Origin: Paenibacillus tuaregi
GTDB lineage: Bacteria; Bacillota; Bacilli; Paenibacillales; Paenibacillaceae
Direction of reading: 5' to 3'
DNA length: 64,000 nt
NCBI RefSeq assembly: GCF_900086655.1
Contig: NZ_LT575476.1
Location: 3,135,869-3,199,868 of the forward strand
Part shown: positions 43,592 to 52,069 of the stretch, piece after piece
Position numbering within the stretch: position 1 is the stretch's first letter
Layout: each line of letters starts with the position of its first letter
The notes under the pieces: model-generated
The model's input: only the letters and a program-made list of their open reading frames with translations
What the model was told of the DNA's origin: nothing
The model's database searches: none
Program-made: the position numbers and the translations under genes

Positions 43592-45568
43592 CTATCCAAG
43601 AGGCAGGGTAAATGTAAACACTGAGCCTTTACCGGGACTGGATCTCACGGTAATTTCCCCACCATGAAGGTGAACCAGCTGTCTGCAAATGCTAAGCCCA
43701 AGTCCCAAGCCTCCTAGAGCCGCAGTACTAATTGAATCTCCTTGCTCATAAGGAAGAAATATAATCTGTTGGATATCCTCATCTATGCCTATACCGGAGT
43801 CTTCAACATGAATCCGAACCATGCTGTCTTCTACGTCCGCATAGACCATAATCAGTCCTTCATTCGTAAATTTAAGGGCATTGTGCACCAAATTGAACAA
43901 AATTTGGACCAGTCTGTTCTCATCGGCATCCACATGAGGGAAGTCTGCAGGAATCCCTTGAACAAATTCCACCTTCTTGCCCTCGTTCATAAACCTGAGC
44001 ATATCAAATACACTGGTCACGACCGGGGAAAGGGACAGACTTTTCCGGCTGAGGCGAATCTCCTGGGCATTAAGCCGCTTGATATCCAGCAGATCACCAA
44101 GCATTAGGGACATGCGCTGTCCTACCTGAATCATCAGCTCCAGATCTCCCCGGCTTCTTGCACTCATCACTGTCCCCCGTTCTTCGAGAATGGACCCGGC
44201 CATCCCGATCATCCCCTGCAGTGGGGCCTGTAGCTCTAAGGAAGTAATGGTAAGATAATCGTCCTTTTGCTTATCCGCCTCTCTCAGCTGCCGAGTCCAG
44301 CTTTGAGTCTGTTCATGAGCCTGGAAAAAGCGGATAAACCAGAATCCTGCAAAACCGAGATAAGCAAAAATAATGTCAAAAGGATAATAAGGCATTTGAT
44401 GCCAGAACACATATTTTACAACCGTCCAAAAGATGAAGGAAGCTATGCTCACAGCTGTGAGCAGCAGGAATACCCCGGCATCCTTCTGTTTGCTTACAAA
44501 TTGAAAGATTAGATAAATGACACGAATGATATTAATGACCATAAGCAGCCTAAAGAAATTAGCGAGCCACAGGAATACCACGAGAGGCAGGAAAGGTATA
44601 AGAATAACAGCAGCCACGCTTATATAGATAACCCACTTCCATACGCTGGCCTGCGCTGCGGTGGGCAGCAGCTGTTTGAATCCTATTCCTAGGAAAGCCG
44701 TACCGCTCAAGTAAGCAATCACACTCAGCTTTAATGACCACTCCAGGGTTAGGGGCATCCAAATAAGCAGCCACCTGCTGCCATCGACCAGATCGGACAA
44801 CACCAGGGAAAGAATGGCCAGGGACATGAACAGATGTGTCTGGCTGCGTATACCAATTAAGCTTAGGATTCCGGCATAAAGCACATGAAGAATGAGTATG
44901 GTGTATACTGCAATCTGCATTCTCGCATAGAATTGTTGTTCATGCTTTACTGCTGATTCGGTGCCAAACCGGACAGACTCCACAATCCCCCCACTGTCCG
45001 GGTAATCAAAATTGGATACCTGAACTATAATTTCAATCTCCTGCTGATCAGGGATAAAACTTACCGTATAGGGATAATTCCGGGGTAGGCTCTCCGAAAG
45101 CTCACTAGCTGGATGTCCTGCTTCTTTCAGAAGCTCTCCATTTACATAGATCCTGGCCGCGGTCTGAATGCTGTTGATCTTCAGTGAATAAGGCTCTTTG
45201 ATACGGCTAACCCACACTTTCATCCGGTAGGTAGCATAGCCGTAAGATGATGTGGAGCGAATGGACTGGTTCCACGGGGTAGGTACGGAAATGTAGCCAG
45301 GGGCCGGCTTGACCTCGGTCCCGCCTTCTGGGCCCCCGGGCTGTATCCACTTGCCGGGATAGAATTCCCACTCCCCATCAAGAGGGATAGATTTGTTATC
45401 CGGCAGGCTCCACCCTCTGAGATCCAAGCTCCCTCTCTCCACACTAGGATGGGCAGGCGGCTCATTCACCTCAAACCAAATCAGCCTTAGTCCTGTTAAT
45501 ACAAAAAGAAATATAAAGGTAATAAAAATTAGTTTGTGTTTAATAATCATGTTCTTCAGTTTCGACAA
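43592..45568 (-). CDS. 7TM-DISM sensor kinase with missing phospho-acceptor histidine
   Basis: 658 residues, paralogous to the next gene downstream over the sensor, seven membrane segments and first kinase module (SLDLRGWSLPDNKSIPLDGEWEF; DKQKDDYL). The HisKA motif reads TSLELQAPLQG: Leu444, encoded TTA, replaces the histidine that is phosphorylated in working kinases. The HATPase domain is complete: N-box NLVHNALKFT, G1 VEDSGIGID, F-box IFLPYEQGD, G2 GGLGLGLSICRQL. There is no receiver. The frame starts at TTG 45568 with a weak ribosome site; an ATG at 45550 is possible. It lies 45 bases after the sortase gene. Confidence 0.9.
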   Translation of the reverse strand: MSKLKNMIIKHKLIFITFIFLFVLTGLRLIWFEVNEPPAHPSVERGSLDLRGWSLPDNKSIPLDGEWEFYPGKWIQPGGPEGGTEVKPAPGYISVPTPWNQSIRSTSSYGYATYRMKVWVSRIKEPYSLKINSIQTAARIYVNGELLKEAGHPASELSESLPRNYPYTVSFIPDQQEIEIIVQVSNFDYPDSGGIVESVRFGTESAVKHEQQFYARMQIAVYTILILHVLYAGILSLIGIRSQTHLFMSLAILSLVLSDLVDGSRWLLIWMPLTLEWSLKLSVIAYLSGTAFLGIGFKQLLPTAAQASVWKWVIYISVAAVILIPFLPLVVFLWLANFFRLLMVINIIRVIYLIFQFVSKQKDAGVFLLLTAVSIASFIFWTVVKYVFWHQMPYYPFDIIFAYLGFAGFWFIRFFQAHEQTQSWTRQLREADKQKDDYLTITSLELQAPLQGMIGMAGSILEERGTVMSARSRGDLELMIQVGQRMSLMLGDLLDIKRLNAQEIRLSRKSLSLSPVVTSVFDMLRFMNEGKKVEFVQGIPADFPHVDADENRLVQILFNLVHNALKFTNEGLIMVYADVEDSMVRIHVEDSGIGIDEDIQQIIFLPYEQGDSISTAALGGLGLGLSICRQLVHLHGGEITVRSSPGKGSVFTFTLPLG

Positions 45569-45613
45569 AATTTAGTGAATTCCTTTGAAGAACACGAAAT
45601 TATTTAGAATGGC

Positions 45614-46279
45614 CTATTCATCCTCCTTCGCCTGGACAATGAGGCGATGAGTAGGATTAATGAGCGGGTCACATGTAATCAGAGTAAGCAGCTTCTCTTG
45701 TCCCACCGGGTCAAGCACGGAGACTTCCGTTGGCAGCACGATCCATTTTTTATACACCGTGTATGTAAAGACTTTGCCACCAGACTTGATTACGACCTTA
45801 TCCCCTTTGCTCACCTCATTAAGACGGTTGAACAGGCGGCCGGCCTTGTGCGCCCGATGAGCCGCAATAGCCGCATTGCCTGGCTCTCCGAACCAGGAGG
45901 TTTCCGGCAAATGTACGGCGGCATGGCTCATATTCTCTTTGGTAGCCCCTTCAAGAATAGGGAGCTTAACATCAATAGAATCTATCGTGATCGTTCCGAT
46001 TAGATGTTCGTCTTCACTGTAAGATGAATCATCTGCCTGCCCTGCAGACGGGTCACTGCCCTGTCCATTCTCCCCTTCATTTAATAAGCGTGAGACCTTT
46101 TCCAAACTGCTGGCTTTGCTTGTCTTCAATACAGCTGGCCGATGCTCCTTGTTGTATTCCTGGCTCTCAGCCTGCTTAAGCAGTTCATCCTGTTCCATAT
46201 CGGCCCGCCATTCTATGATTTTGGGAGTCAAGAGAATGACAATCCCCAGCAGAATAACCACATATGATAACTTTCGCAT
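45614..46279 (-). CDS. Class D-like sortase
   Basis: 221 residues: N-terminal anchor (LSYVVILLGIVILLTPKII), a charged linker and the sortase barrel with catalytic His in AAHRAHKAG, Cys in LLTLITCDPL and Arg in NPTHRLIV. Sortases cut LPXTG signals and link proteins to peptidoglycan; the substrate is almost surely the LPKTG protein encoded just upstream. ATG 46279 has AAGGAG ten bases upstream. It starts a run of five closely spaced genes (sortase, two kinases, small membrane protein, permease). Confidence 0.93.
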   Translation of the reverse strand: MRKLSYVVILLGIVILLTPKIIEWRADMEQDELLKQAESQEYNKEHRPAVLKTSKASSLEKVSRLLNEGENGQGSDPSAGQADDSSYSEDEHLIGTITIDSIDVKLPILEGATKENMSHAAVHLPETSWFGEPGNAAIAAHRAHKAGRLFNRLNEVSKGDKVVIKSGGKVFTYTVYKKWIVLPTEVSVLDPVGQEKLLTLITCDPLINPTHRLIVQAKEDE

Positions 46280-46299
46280 AATTAAATAACTCCTTCATG

Positions 46300-46331
46300 A
46301 ATCATTTGCTGTGTATGCTGAACAAATGATT
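46300..46331 (-). promoter_or_regulatory. Inverted repeat in the sortase leader
   Basis: AATCATTTG (46300-46308) and CAAATGATT (46323-46331) are perfect 9-base complements with a 14-base loop, placed just upstream of the AAGGAG ribosome site. It could be an operator or an RNA hairpin near the ribosome site. The rest of 46332-46466 is AT-rich and shows no gene. Confidence 0.45.
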
Positions 46332-46466
46332 GTACGGATGAAGACACCCGCCAATCTCCTGATCTTTCTTTAGTTCAACTTATATGTATTAAAATACAAC
46401 TTGTATCTAAACAAATTCTCGACTTCCTTCATAACCTTCTTTAACACCTTCATCATTCTAGCAAAA

Positions 46467-46500
46467 AAAGACCCGAGAAAGGTCTCTTTCCCAGGTCTTT
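46467..46500 (-). terminator. Terminator of the LPKTG surface protein gene
   Basis: AAAGACCC.../GGTCTTT stem with an inner AAAG/CTTT pairing, followed on the minus strand by seven T residues. It separates the adhesin from the sortase operon. Confidence 0.75.
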
Positions 46501-46505
46501 GTCAG

Positions 46506-49500
46506 TTAAAACTTGTCAGCGCGCTTTAAACGCATCCACAAACCGATTAATACGAGTGATAGTCCGGCCATATAAACCGGCCAATCACTTTCTTCACCCG
46601 TTTTTGGGAGCATAGGCGCATTTGAATGGTTAGGGTTGCCTTTGGATTTATCCTTGGCTTTGTCACCATCTACACCTCCGAGCGGATTGCCGTTCTCATC
46701 CAGATCCACTTCTTTAGGATCCTTCTTGCCCGGCTGCGGCTTGGTTGGCTTTTTGCCACCCGGTGTTGTAGTCGATGGCTTGCCTGGCTCCTCGACTCCA
46801 GGTCCGGTGATGATTGGCGGAGTTACTGGAGGTGTTACCGGCGGTGTCACTGGTGGAGTCACCGGCGGCGTTACCGGAGGTGTTACCGGAGGTGTTACCG
46901 GTGGTGTTACTGGTGGTGTTACTGGTGGTGTTACCGGTGGGTCCACTGGCGTTACTGGCGGTGTCACCGGTGGTGTTACTGGCTTTTTGCTGTTTGTAAC
47001 CGTAATCTTCTTAACGTTAGCCTCCTGCTTGATCGTGGAGTCAATCTTAATATTAAGTTTGGCTTGGTCCGCGACATATCCGGCAGGTGCTTCCAGCTCT
47101 TCTAATACATAATCATCGTACAAGAGCTTACTGAACAGGATTTTACCTTCGGCATCCGTTGTTTTGATGATCTCCGGTCTTTTCTTGGCGGCATCATACA
47201 GAACAAATTTGGCGCCTTCCAGCACTTTGGTTGGATCATTCTTGTCCACCTTGGTGATTTCAATGCTTCCTCTCTCCCCGACACCGGAGCCGGAGCCGGA
47301 AGATGTACGCACCTCAATCTCCTTGCTGGTCTTGTTGGATTCAACCTTGAACCCGTCGCCCTCAAAGCTTACGGTATTCTGAACCTTCTCCCGGTCAGCG
47401 GAAACCGCAATCTGGGATGAATATTCCAAAATGTATGCTGTTGAGATCTCTTTCTTAAACGCCAGGACAAACGACTGCTGGTCCTTGGCATCGGTTGTAA
47501 TTACAAGAGTGTAATCCACGTCTTTTTTCAGTTCATCCGAACGGGTCAGTGCCCCGTTTGGCGCAACCTTGGTAGCATAAAGCTTGAAGGAGGCCTCATC
47601 CAAAATTTGATTGGCGCTTGGTGTATCAATGATTTTGGCATTCGTAACATAAGATTGGCCTTCATTGATTTTGATTTGCCAGTTGATCTTGCTTCCGTCC
47701 TGAGCACCAGTCTTACTTACATACACGCCGCCTTGAGGAATATTTACCTTAGCTCCCCACTTGTAAGCCGGAGCCCCATCGCTGGTAAGATCAGCCTCAT
47801 TGCTGATTTCGCGATCTAGGCGTGCAGCATCAAAGGTTGTTTTGAAAGTGACCAAGTAAGCTGAATCGATATCTCCCAATTCCACTTTCAGCTCATTGTC
47901 ATTTTCGGCAGTTGGAGCTATAACCTTGTATTTGCTGCTGTCGACTTCACTGCCCTTTGTAATGCTTCCGTTTGCATTAATGGTCAATTCATAGACCTTC
48001 ACGGAATCTTTAACGATAGTTTGTCCTTGAAGCAGCTTGTCTGAAATTACCGCGTTCTTCAAGTCTTTACGGTTGTAGTTCGCCGTAATATCCCAAGTAA
48101 TTTCTTTTTTGCTTGCATCATAGGAACCGCTCTTGGAACCATTATTGGTCGTCTGAGCATTTGGCTTGAAATCAGCAACCACAGTGACAGGATCCTTGAG
48201 GGTACTTTCTACCCAATTGATCAGAGCCTGGTTGCGGTACACATTCTTGCCTGCAGCAAACCAATCACTGCTGTACTTGGTCTCATAGGTAATGGTCAGC
48301 TTGTCGGCAACCTTGTCCTTGAATGTAAGTACAAAACCTTCCGTTGGCTTATCTGCACTAACGGTATAATTATCTGCTGGATAATCATTCCCATCTGAAG
48401 ATTTAATCTTCAAGGAACCCGGAACAAATTCCAACCCGCCATTCGGGAATGAATCGGTAATGGTTAACCCGGTCATCGCCGCTTTGTCTTCATTCACTAC
48501 AATCGTCCACTTGGCGGTTTGAGCCTTGTAATCGACACCGCTATTCCACTTCTTGCCGATAAGGCTCACCAGGGTTTCCTTACCCGTGGCTGAAGTGTTA
48601 CCCACTGTAGTGACATTGTTGGTTACCGGAGTATTTTCATACACCCGTTCCTTGGCTTTGGTTTTGTAGGTAATCACGTAGCCCACATTTACATCCTTGG
48701 TGAATTCAAGATCGAATCCGGCTTTGTTGTCCTTCTCGTCGACTGGAGTTAATTTATAGTCATCATTCTCTTTAAGAACGTTACCGGAATTTCTTTCTTT
48801 AACTTCCAAGGAGCCAGGAACGAATTCAACAACACTGTCAAACCGGTCAACGAGTTTGGCATCCGCTTGCGCAATTTTCTTCTCGTTAAAGTTGTAGTTG
48901 ATTGTCCAAGTGATGGTCTGACTCTCTTTATCATAGGAAGCTTCCTTCGTCAGAGGCTTCTCACGTGGAATATTCACACTTGCTGATGCCTGTTCCTTAT
49001 CATTCAAGACAACTGTGTTTGTAAAGTTAGTTTCGGTCTCCCCTACAACATCTGTCGCATATTGGAGCTGATAGGCTGATTTAATTGAACCCGATTTAAA
49101 GCTCAGCTTGAACGAAGAACCGTCATTCTCAGATTCAAAGATATAACTGGCCGGATCAACAAGATCGCCAAGTGTGGAGCCGCCATCCATGTTCACCTTA
49201 AGGTTATAAACCTTAAATGATGCCGCATCCAGCTTAAGTCCGTCCGGAGTCTTGTCAGTAATCACCGCATTGTCGATTTTGTTAAGCACGGTATTCACAT
49301 TGACCGTCCAGTTAATCTTCTTCGAACCTTCTGGCTGACCCTTCTTATCAAGCACCTTGCCGCCTACCGGTTTGAAGAAGACAATGGCAACCTGATCCCC
49401 GCCCTTAATCGGGAACGGAATCTTCACCTCGGTGTCTTCAGTGATGGTGTCTTTGTTGAACTCCGTGGCAATTTTCAATGTGCCGCTGACATTGGAGTTT

Positions 49501-50033
49501 CCCTCGACGAAATCATTGAAATTAACCGTCACTTTATTCGTTTTAGAATCAACATGAAACGTTCCTGCCTCGTCCAAGCTGCCTGAAATGTCATTATAGA
49601 GCTTGAACTCCTTCGGAATGGTGAACTCGAAGGTATCCCCATTCTTATAACCATGATTATTCTCTAATGCCCAGTTGTACTCGATGGTCACGGCAGAGCC
49701 GACTTCCGTACGGCCTTCCCGGTCAGGATTGTACACGGCGTCAATAACCGTACCCTCTTTATCCTTCAGTACAACTTTAGTGAGAATGTTAGCCTTTTCC
49801 GCCACGGCCGGCTTGTCAGCGGTTGAATCCACCGCATCCGGTTTGTCAGCCGTAGAATCCACCACAGCATCTGGAGCGGCTGTCCCGGTTGTTCCAGTCC
49901 CCTGATCCCCTGCTGCTGTTATGTTCTCTGGAAGTGCTGCCGCATCTGCGCTGACTGAAGCAACAGCCGGCCCAAACAGGCTATGTATCAGGAGGATTAA
50001 TGCAAAAATGACTACAGATATTCTTTTTTTCAT
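46506..50033 (-). CDS. LPXTG-anchored collagen-binding-like surface adhesin with Cna-B domain
   Basis: 1175 residues. Signal peptide (MKKRISVVIFALILLIHSL...), a Thr/Ala/Asp-rich spacer, an Ig-like adhesin A domain (TFEFTIPKEFKLYNDISG), then about six repeats each opening with a W-x-I/V-x-x-N strand (INWTVNVN, ITWTINYN, AKWTIVVN, ITWDITAN, INWQIKIN), a Cna-B/SpaA domain (GSIEITKVDKNDPTKVLEGAKF) able to form an isopeptide bond, a PVTP tandem-repeat stalk, and the sorting signal LPKTG with hydrophobic anchor and basic tail. It is a wall-attached fibrous adhesin. ATG 50033; the ribosome site AGGGAG lies rather far upstream. Sortase follows on the same strand. Confidence 0.94.
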   Translation of the reverse strand: MKKRISVVIFALILLIHSLFGPAVASVSADAAALPENITAAGDQGTGTTGTAAPDAVVDSTADKPDAVDSTADKPAVAEKANILTKVVLKDKEGTVIDAVYNPDREGRTEVGSAVTIEYNWALENNHGYKNGDTFEFTIPKEFKLYNDISGSLDEAGTFHVDSKTNKVTVNFNDFVEGNSNVSGTLKIATEFNKDTITEDTEVKIPFPIKGGDQVAIVFFKPVGGKVLDKKGQPEGSKKINWTVNVNTVLNKIDNAVITDKTPDGLKLDAASFKVYNLKVNMDGGSTLGDLVDPASYIFESENDGSSFKLSFKSGSIKSAYQLQYATDVVGETETNFTNTVVLNDKEQASASVNIPREKPLTKEASYDKESQTITWTINYNFNEKKIAQADAKLVDRFDSVVEFVPGSLEVKERNSGNVLKENDDYKLTPVDEKDNKAGFDLEFTKDVNVGYVITYKTKAKERVYENTPVTNNVTTVGNTSATGKETLVSLIGKKWNSGVDYKAQTAKWTIVVNEDKAAMTGLTITDSFPNGGLEFVPGSLKIKSSDGNDYPADNYTVSADKPTEGFVLTFKDKVADKLTITYETKYSSDWFAAGKNVYRNQALINWVESTLKDPVTVVADFKPNAQTTNNGSKSGSYDASKKEITWDITANYNRKDLKNAVISDKLLQGQTIVKDSVKVYELTINANGSITKGSEVDSSKYKVIAPTAENDNELKVELGDIDSAYLVTFKTTFDAARLDREISNEADLTSDGAPAYKWGAKVNIPQGGVYVSKTGAQDGSKINWQIKINEGQSYVTNAKIIDTPSANQILDEASFKLYATKVAPNGALTRSDELKKDVDYTLVITTDAKDQQSFVLAFKKEISTAYILEYSSQIAVSADREKVQNTVSFEGDGFKVESNKTSKEIEVRTSSGSGSGVGERGSIEITKVDKNDPTKVLEGAKFVLYDAAKKRPEIIKTTDAEGKILFSKLLYDDYVLEELEAPAGYVADQAKLNIKIDSTIKQEANVKKITVTNSKKPVTPPVTPPVTPVDPPVTPPVTPPVTPPVTPPVTPPVTPPVTPPVTPPVTPPVTPPIITGPGVEEPGKPSTTTPGGKKPTKPQPGKKDPKEVDLDENGNPLGGVDGDKAKDKSKGNPNHSNAPMLPKTGEESDWPVYMAGLSLVLIGLWMRLKRADKF
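46803..46985. repeat. 12-nt tandem repeats encoding PVTP stalk
   Basis: About fourteen units of a 12-base motif (plus-strand form GGTGTTACCGGT with synonymous variants) encode PVTP repeats inside the adhesin gene, interrupted once by VDP. Neighbouring units are often identical, so slippage can change the stalk length. Confidence 0.85.
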
Positions 50034-50198
50034 GCTTTTTTACCATTTCTCCCTATCTATTAATTTGTTGTTAATTTTAAAAGCTCTTTCACCTCCAGCA
50101 ATTAGATACAAAATCGACAACTACAATAGTAGAACAAGCAACTTAACAATTTCTCTACAATCATCCGGAAACCGGGCCAGCCTAAGACAGCTTGGCGG

Positions 50199-50687
50199 CT
50201 ATTTCACCCGATCCCCAATACGAACCGGATCAGCTTCCCTGGCGTGAGAGGTAGATGGGGAATCGTCATCCACAGTATAGAATGACTTGAATTTCTTGCG
50301 CTTGGCGGCCTTAATGAGCCAATTGAGGAACTCATGCATATTCCGGTCCAGATCTTCCTCAACCCGTCCCCCCAGCATGCGGTAATATTTGATTTGCAGC
50401 ACACTGGCCCCATTCCAGTCGAAGTAGAATATGCTCTCGTCCTGCTTGTGCTTTAAGCGAAACTGATAGTTATCTCCCGCAAGCAGGTAAGTATCAGAAT
50501 TGAAAAAGAATTCCGGTCCCTCAGGTGTCGCCACAACTCCCAGCATATTCCCCTGAAAGTTAATATAAAATCCTCTCTGATATTGAACATCCGGTTCTTT
50601 GGCAATATTGATTTCACGAAGTGAAGCGAGTTCCAGCCCCTTGAATCCGAAAGGGGGTGAAATCCGAAAATTTCTTATAATTCTCAA
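50199..50687 (-). CDS. Conserved-looking 162-aa protein of unknown function
   Basis: It starts at TTG 50687 behind GGAGGGATAAACG. The first 100 residues are beta-rich (GFYINFQGNMLGVVATPEGPEFFFN, YQFRLKHKQDESIFYFDWNG), then a helix (FLNWLIKAAKRKKFKSF) and a hydrophilic tail. No signal peptide, membrane segment or known motif is visible. It lies between the BTAD regulator and the adhesin on the same strand, suggesting a cytoplasmic role in that locus. Confidence 0.75.
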   Translation of the reverse strand: MRIIRNFRISPPFGFKGLELASLREINIAKEPDVQYQRGFYINFQGNMLGVVATPEGPEFFFNSDTYLLAGDNYQFRLKHKQDESIFYFDWNGASVLQIKYYRMLGGRVEEDLDRNMHEFLNWLIKAAKRKKFKSFYTVDDDSPSTSHAREADPVRIGDRVK

Positions 50688-50776
50688 CGTTTATCCCTCC
50701 GGTATACCCTACTCGTTCTCCCACCGTAAGGATTATAAAGAAAGAAACTATACAATTTCTGGACAAAGCAAAAAAA

Positions 50777-50794
50777 CCACCGGTTATCCGGTGG
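50777..50794 (-). terminator. Terminator of the BTAD response regulator gene
   Basis: CCACCGG-TTAT-CCGGTGG perfect 7-bp stem with seven T residues following on the minus strand. Confidence 0.88.
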
Positions 50795-50817
50795 CTAACT
50801 GTATATGTAAAACGCTA

Positions 50818-51960
50818 TTATGACCGTAAAAGACCCGCTTCCCATTCCCGGTACCAGTTCTGAATGGACTGCCCCGGTTGTTCATTCAATTCTTCAGCTA
50901 ATATCGTCTCTAAAGTTTCATACTGTCTGCGTACCATCATGGCATTCTCCATTTCCGCATACAGCCGCATCAGCGCAAAATGAGCCTTCTCCTCTTGAGG
51001 GTGCAGCCCGCAAATCTCTGTGTAAAGCGCCACGGCCTTGCCCGTGTCCCCTTGCGAACTGTACCATTCAGCCAGAGCATAAGAAGCCGAGAGCCATAAA
51101 GCTTTGTATCTCTGTCGCTCACTTTCCGCCCACCAGTAATCATACTGCTGCAAGTAATCCCCTGTATACAGCTTTAAGATTTCAATATGATCATCAATTG
51201 TATCCGCGCTAAGTGGAGTGCTCTCCTGCAGCCTGTTCTCCCATTCTTCCACATCAATCATAACCTGACTTAGTGTGAGCAGGTAACCCTCGGTTGTATT
51301 GGAGATTTGAAAGCAGGTGCCGTAAGGCTCCAGCGTTTTGCGGATATGGTAAACAGCTGTATACAGCTGGGCATATACCTTGTCCGGATCGTACTCCGGC
51401 CACAGCAGATCAATCAGAGTTGATTTCCGAACCAGCTGACCCCGGTGCTGAATTAAATATAGAAACAGCTCCTGGGCTTTGGTGGTCCGCCAATGAAGCA
51501 ATGCAGGTTGACCCGGCTGCACTTCAATAGATACCTGCCGAAGAAGGTTTAATTTTAGCGGTGTATCGGAATCGGAGTGACTGGTCACATCCGGCTTCAA
51601 TTTCAAAAGCCCGTCGATTCTGGCCAAGGTCTTGGATAAACGCTCGGCACGAACGGGTTTAACAATATAATCAAGCGCATTGATTTCAAAAGCTTTAACT
51701 GCATATTCGTTATATGCTGTAACGAACACAATATGTATATCTGGCTTGCTCTCCAGCAGCTGCTCAGCCAGTTCCAATCCGCTGATTTCCGGAAGGCTGA
51801 TGTCCAGAAAAATAACTTGTACATCCCTCTTTAGAATCTCTTCCTTGGCCGTATAAGGGTCGGTATAAGCTCCCACAACCTCAACTTGAATCAGCTTCTT
51901 CAGCTGCCGTTCCAGGTAATCTAAGGCCAACTGCTCATCATCCACCAGGATCACTTTCAT
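50818..51960 (-). CDS. Response regulator with winged helix and BTAD domain (SARP-like)
   Basis: 380 residues: receiver (VILVDDEQLALDYL, phospho-Asp in IFLDISLPEISG, switch KPVRAERL), OmpR-like winged helix (LHWRTTKAQELFLYLIQHRGQLVRKSTLIDLLWPE) and a C-terminal bacterial transcriptional activator domain with TPR-like helices (YALAEWYSSQGDTGKAVALYTEICGLHPQEEKAHFALMRLY). ATG 51960 follows CTAAGGAG. It is a DNA-binding output for a two-component system. The 7TM-DISM kinases downstream lack their own DNA-binding partner and are candidate sensors. Confidence 0.92.
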   Translation of the reverse strand: MKVILVDDEQLALDYLERQLKKLIQVEVVGAYTDPYTAKEEILKRDVQVIFLDISLPEISGLELAEQLLESKPDIHIVFVTAYNEYAVKAFEINALDYIVKPVRAERLSKTLARIDGLLKLKPDVTSHSDSDTPLKLNLLRQVSIEVQPGQPALLHWRTTKAQELFLYLIQHRGQLVRKSTLIDLLWPEYDPDKVYAQLYTAVYHIRKTLEPYGTCFQISNTTEGYLLTLSQVMIDVEEWENRLQESTPLSADTIDDHIEILKLYTGDYLQQYDYWWAESERQRYKALWLSASYALAEWYSSQGDTGKAVALYTEICGLHPQEEKAHFALMRLYAEMENAMMVRRQYETLETILAEELNEQPGQSIQNWYREWEAGLLRS

Positions 51961-52031
51961 ATTCTTACTCCTTAGACATCATAATCAGTACTTCTCCCAA
52001 CGAGCCTAGAATAACATAATCTGTTTCTGCA

Positions 52032-52063
52032 AAGAAGCCCAGAGTATGCACCCAGGGCTTCTT
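52032..52063 (-). terminator. Terminator of the transglutaminase-like gene
   Basis: AAGAAGCCC and GGGCTTCTT form a 9-bp stem with a partly paired 14-base loop; TTGC follows on the minus strand. Confidence 0.65.
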
Positions 52064-52069
52064 GTACTA

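Noticed and set aside
46803..46985. Tandem repeats considered as a CRISPR array
   Set aside because: Units are 12 bases, contiguous, without spacers, and in frame inside a gene; no cas gene is present.
46626..47112. Plus-strand frames rich in Gly-Gly-Val-Thr or Trp-Arg-Tyr repeats
   Set aside because: They are antisense readings of the PVTP stalk repeats of the adhesin gene.
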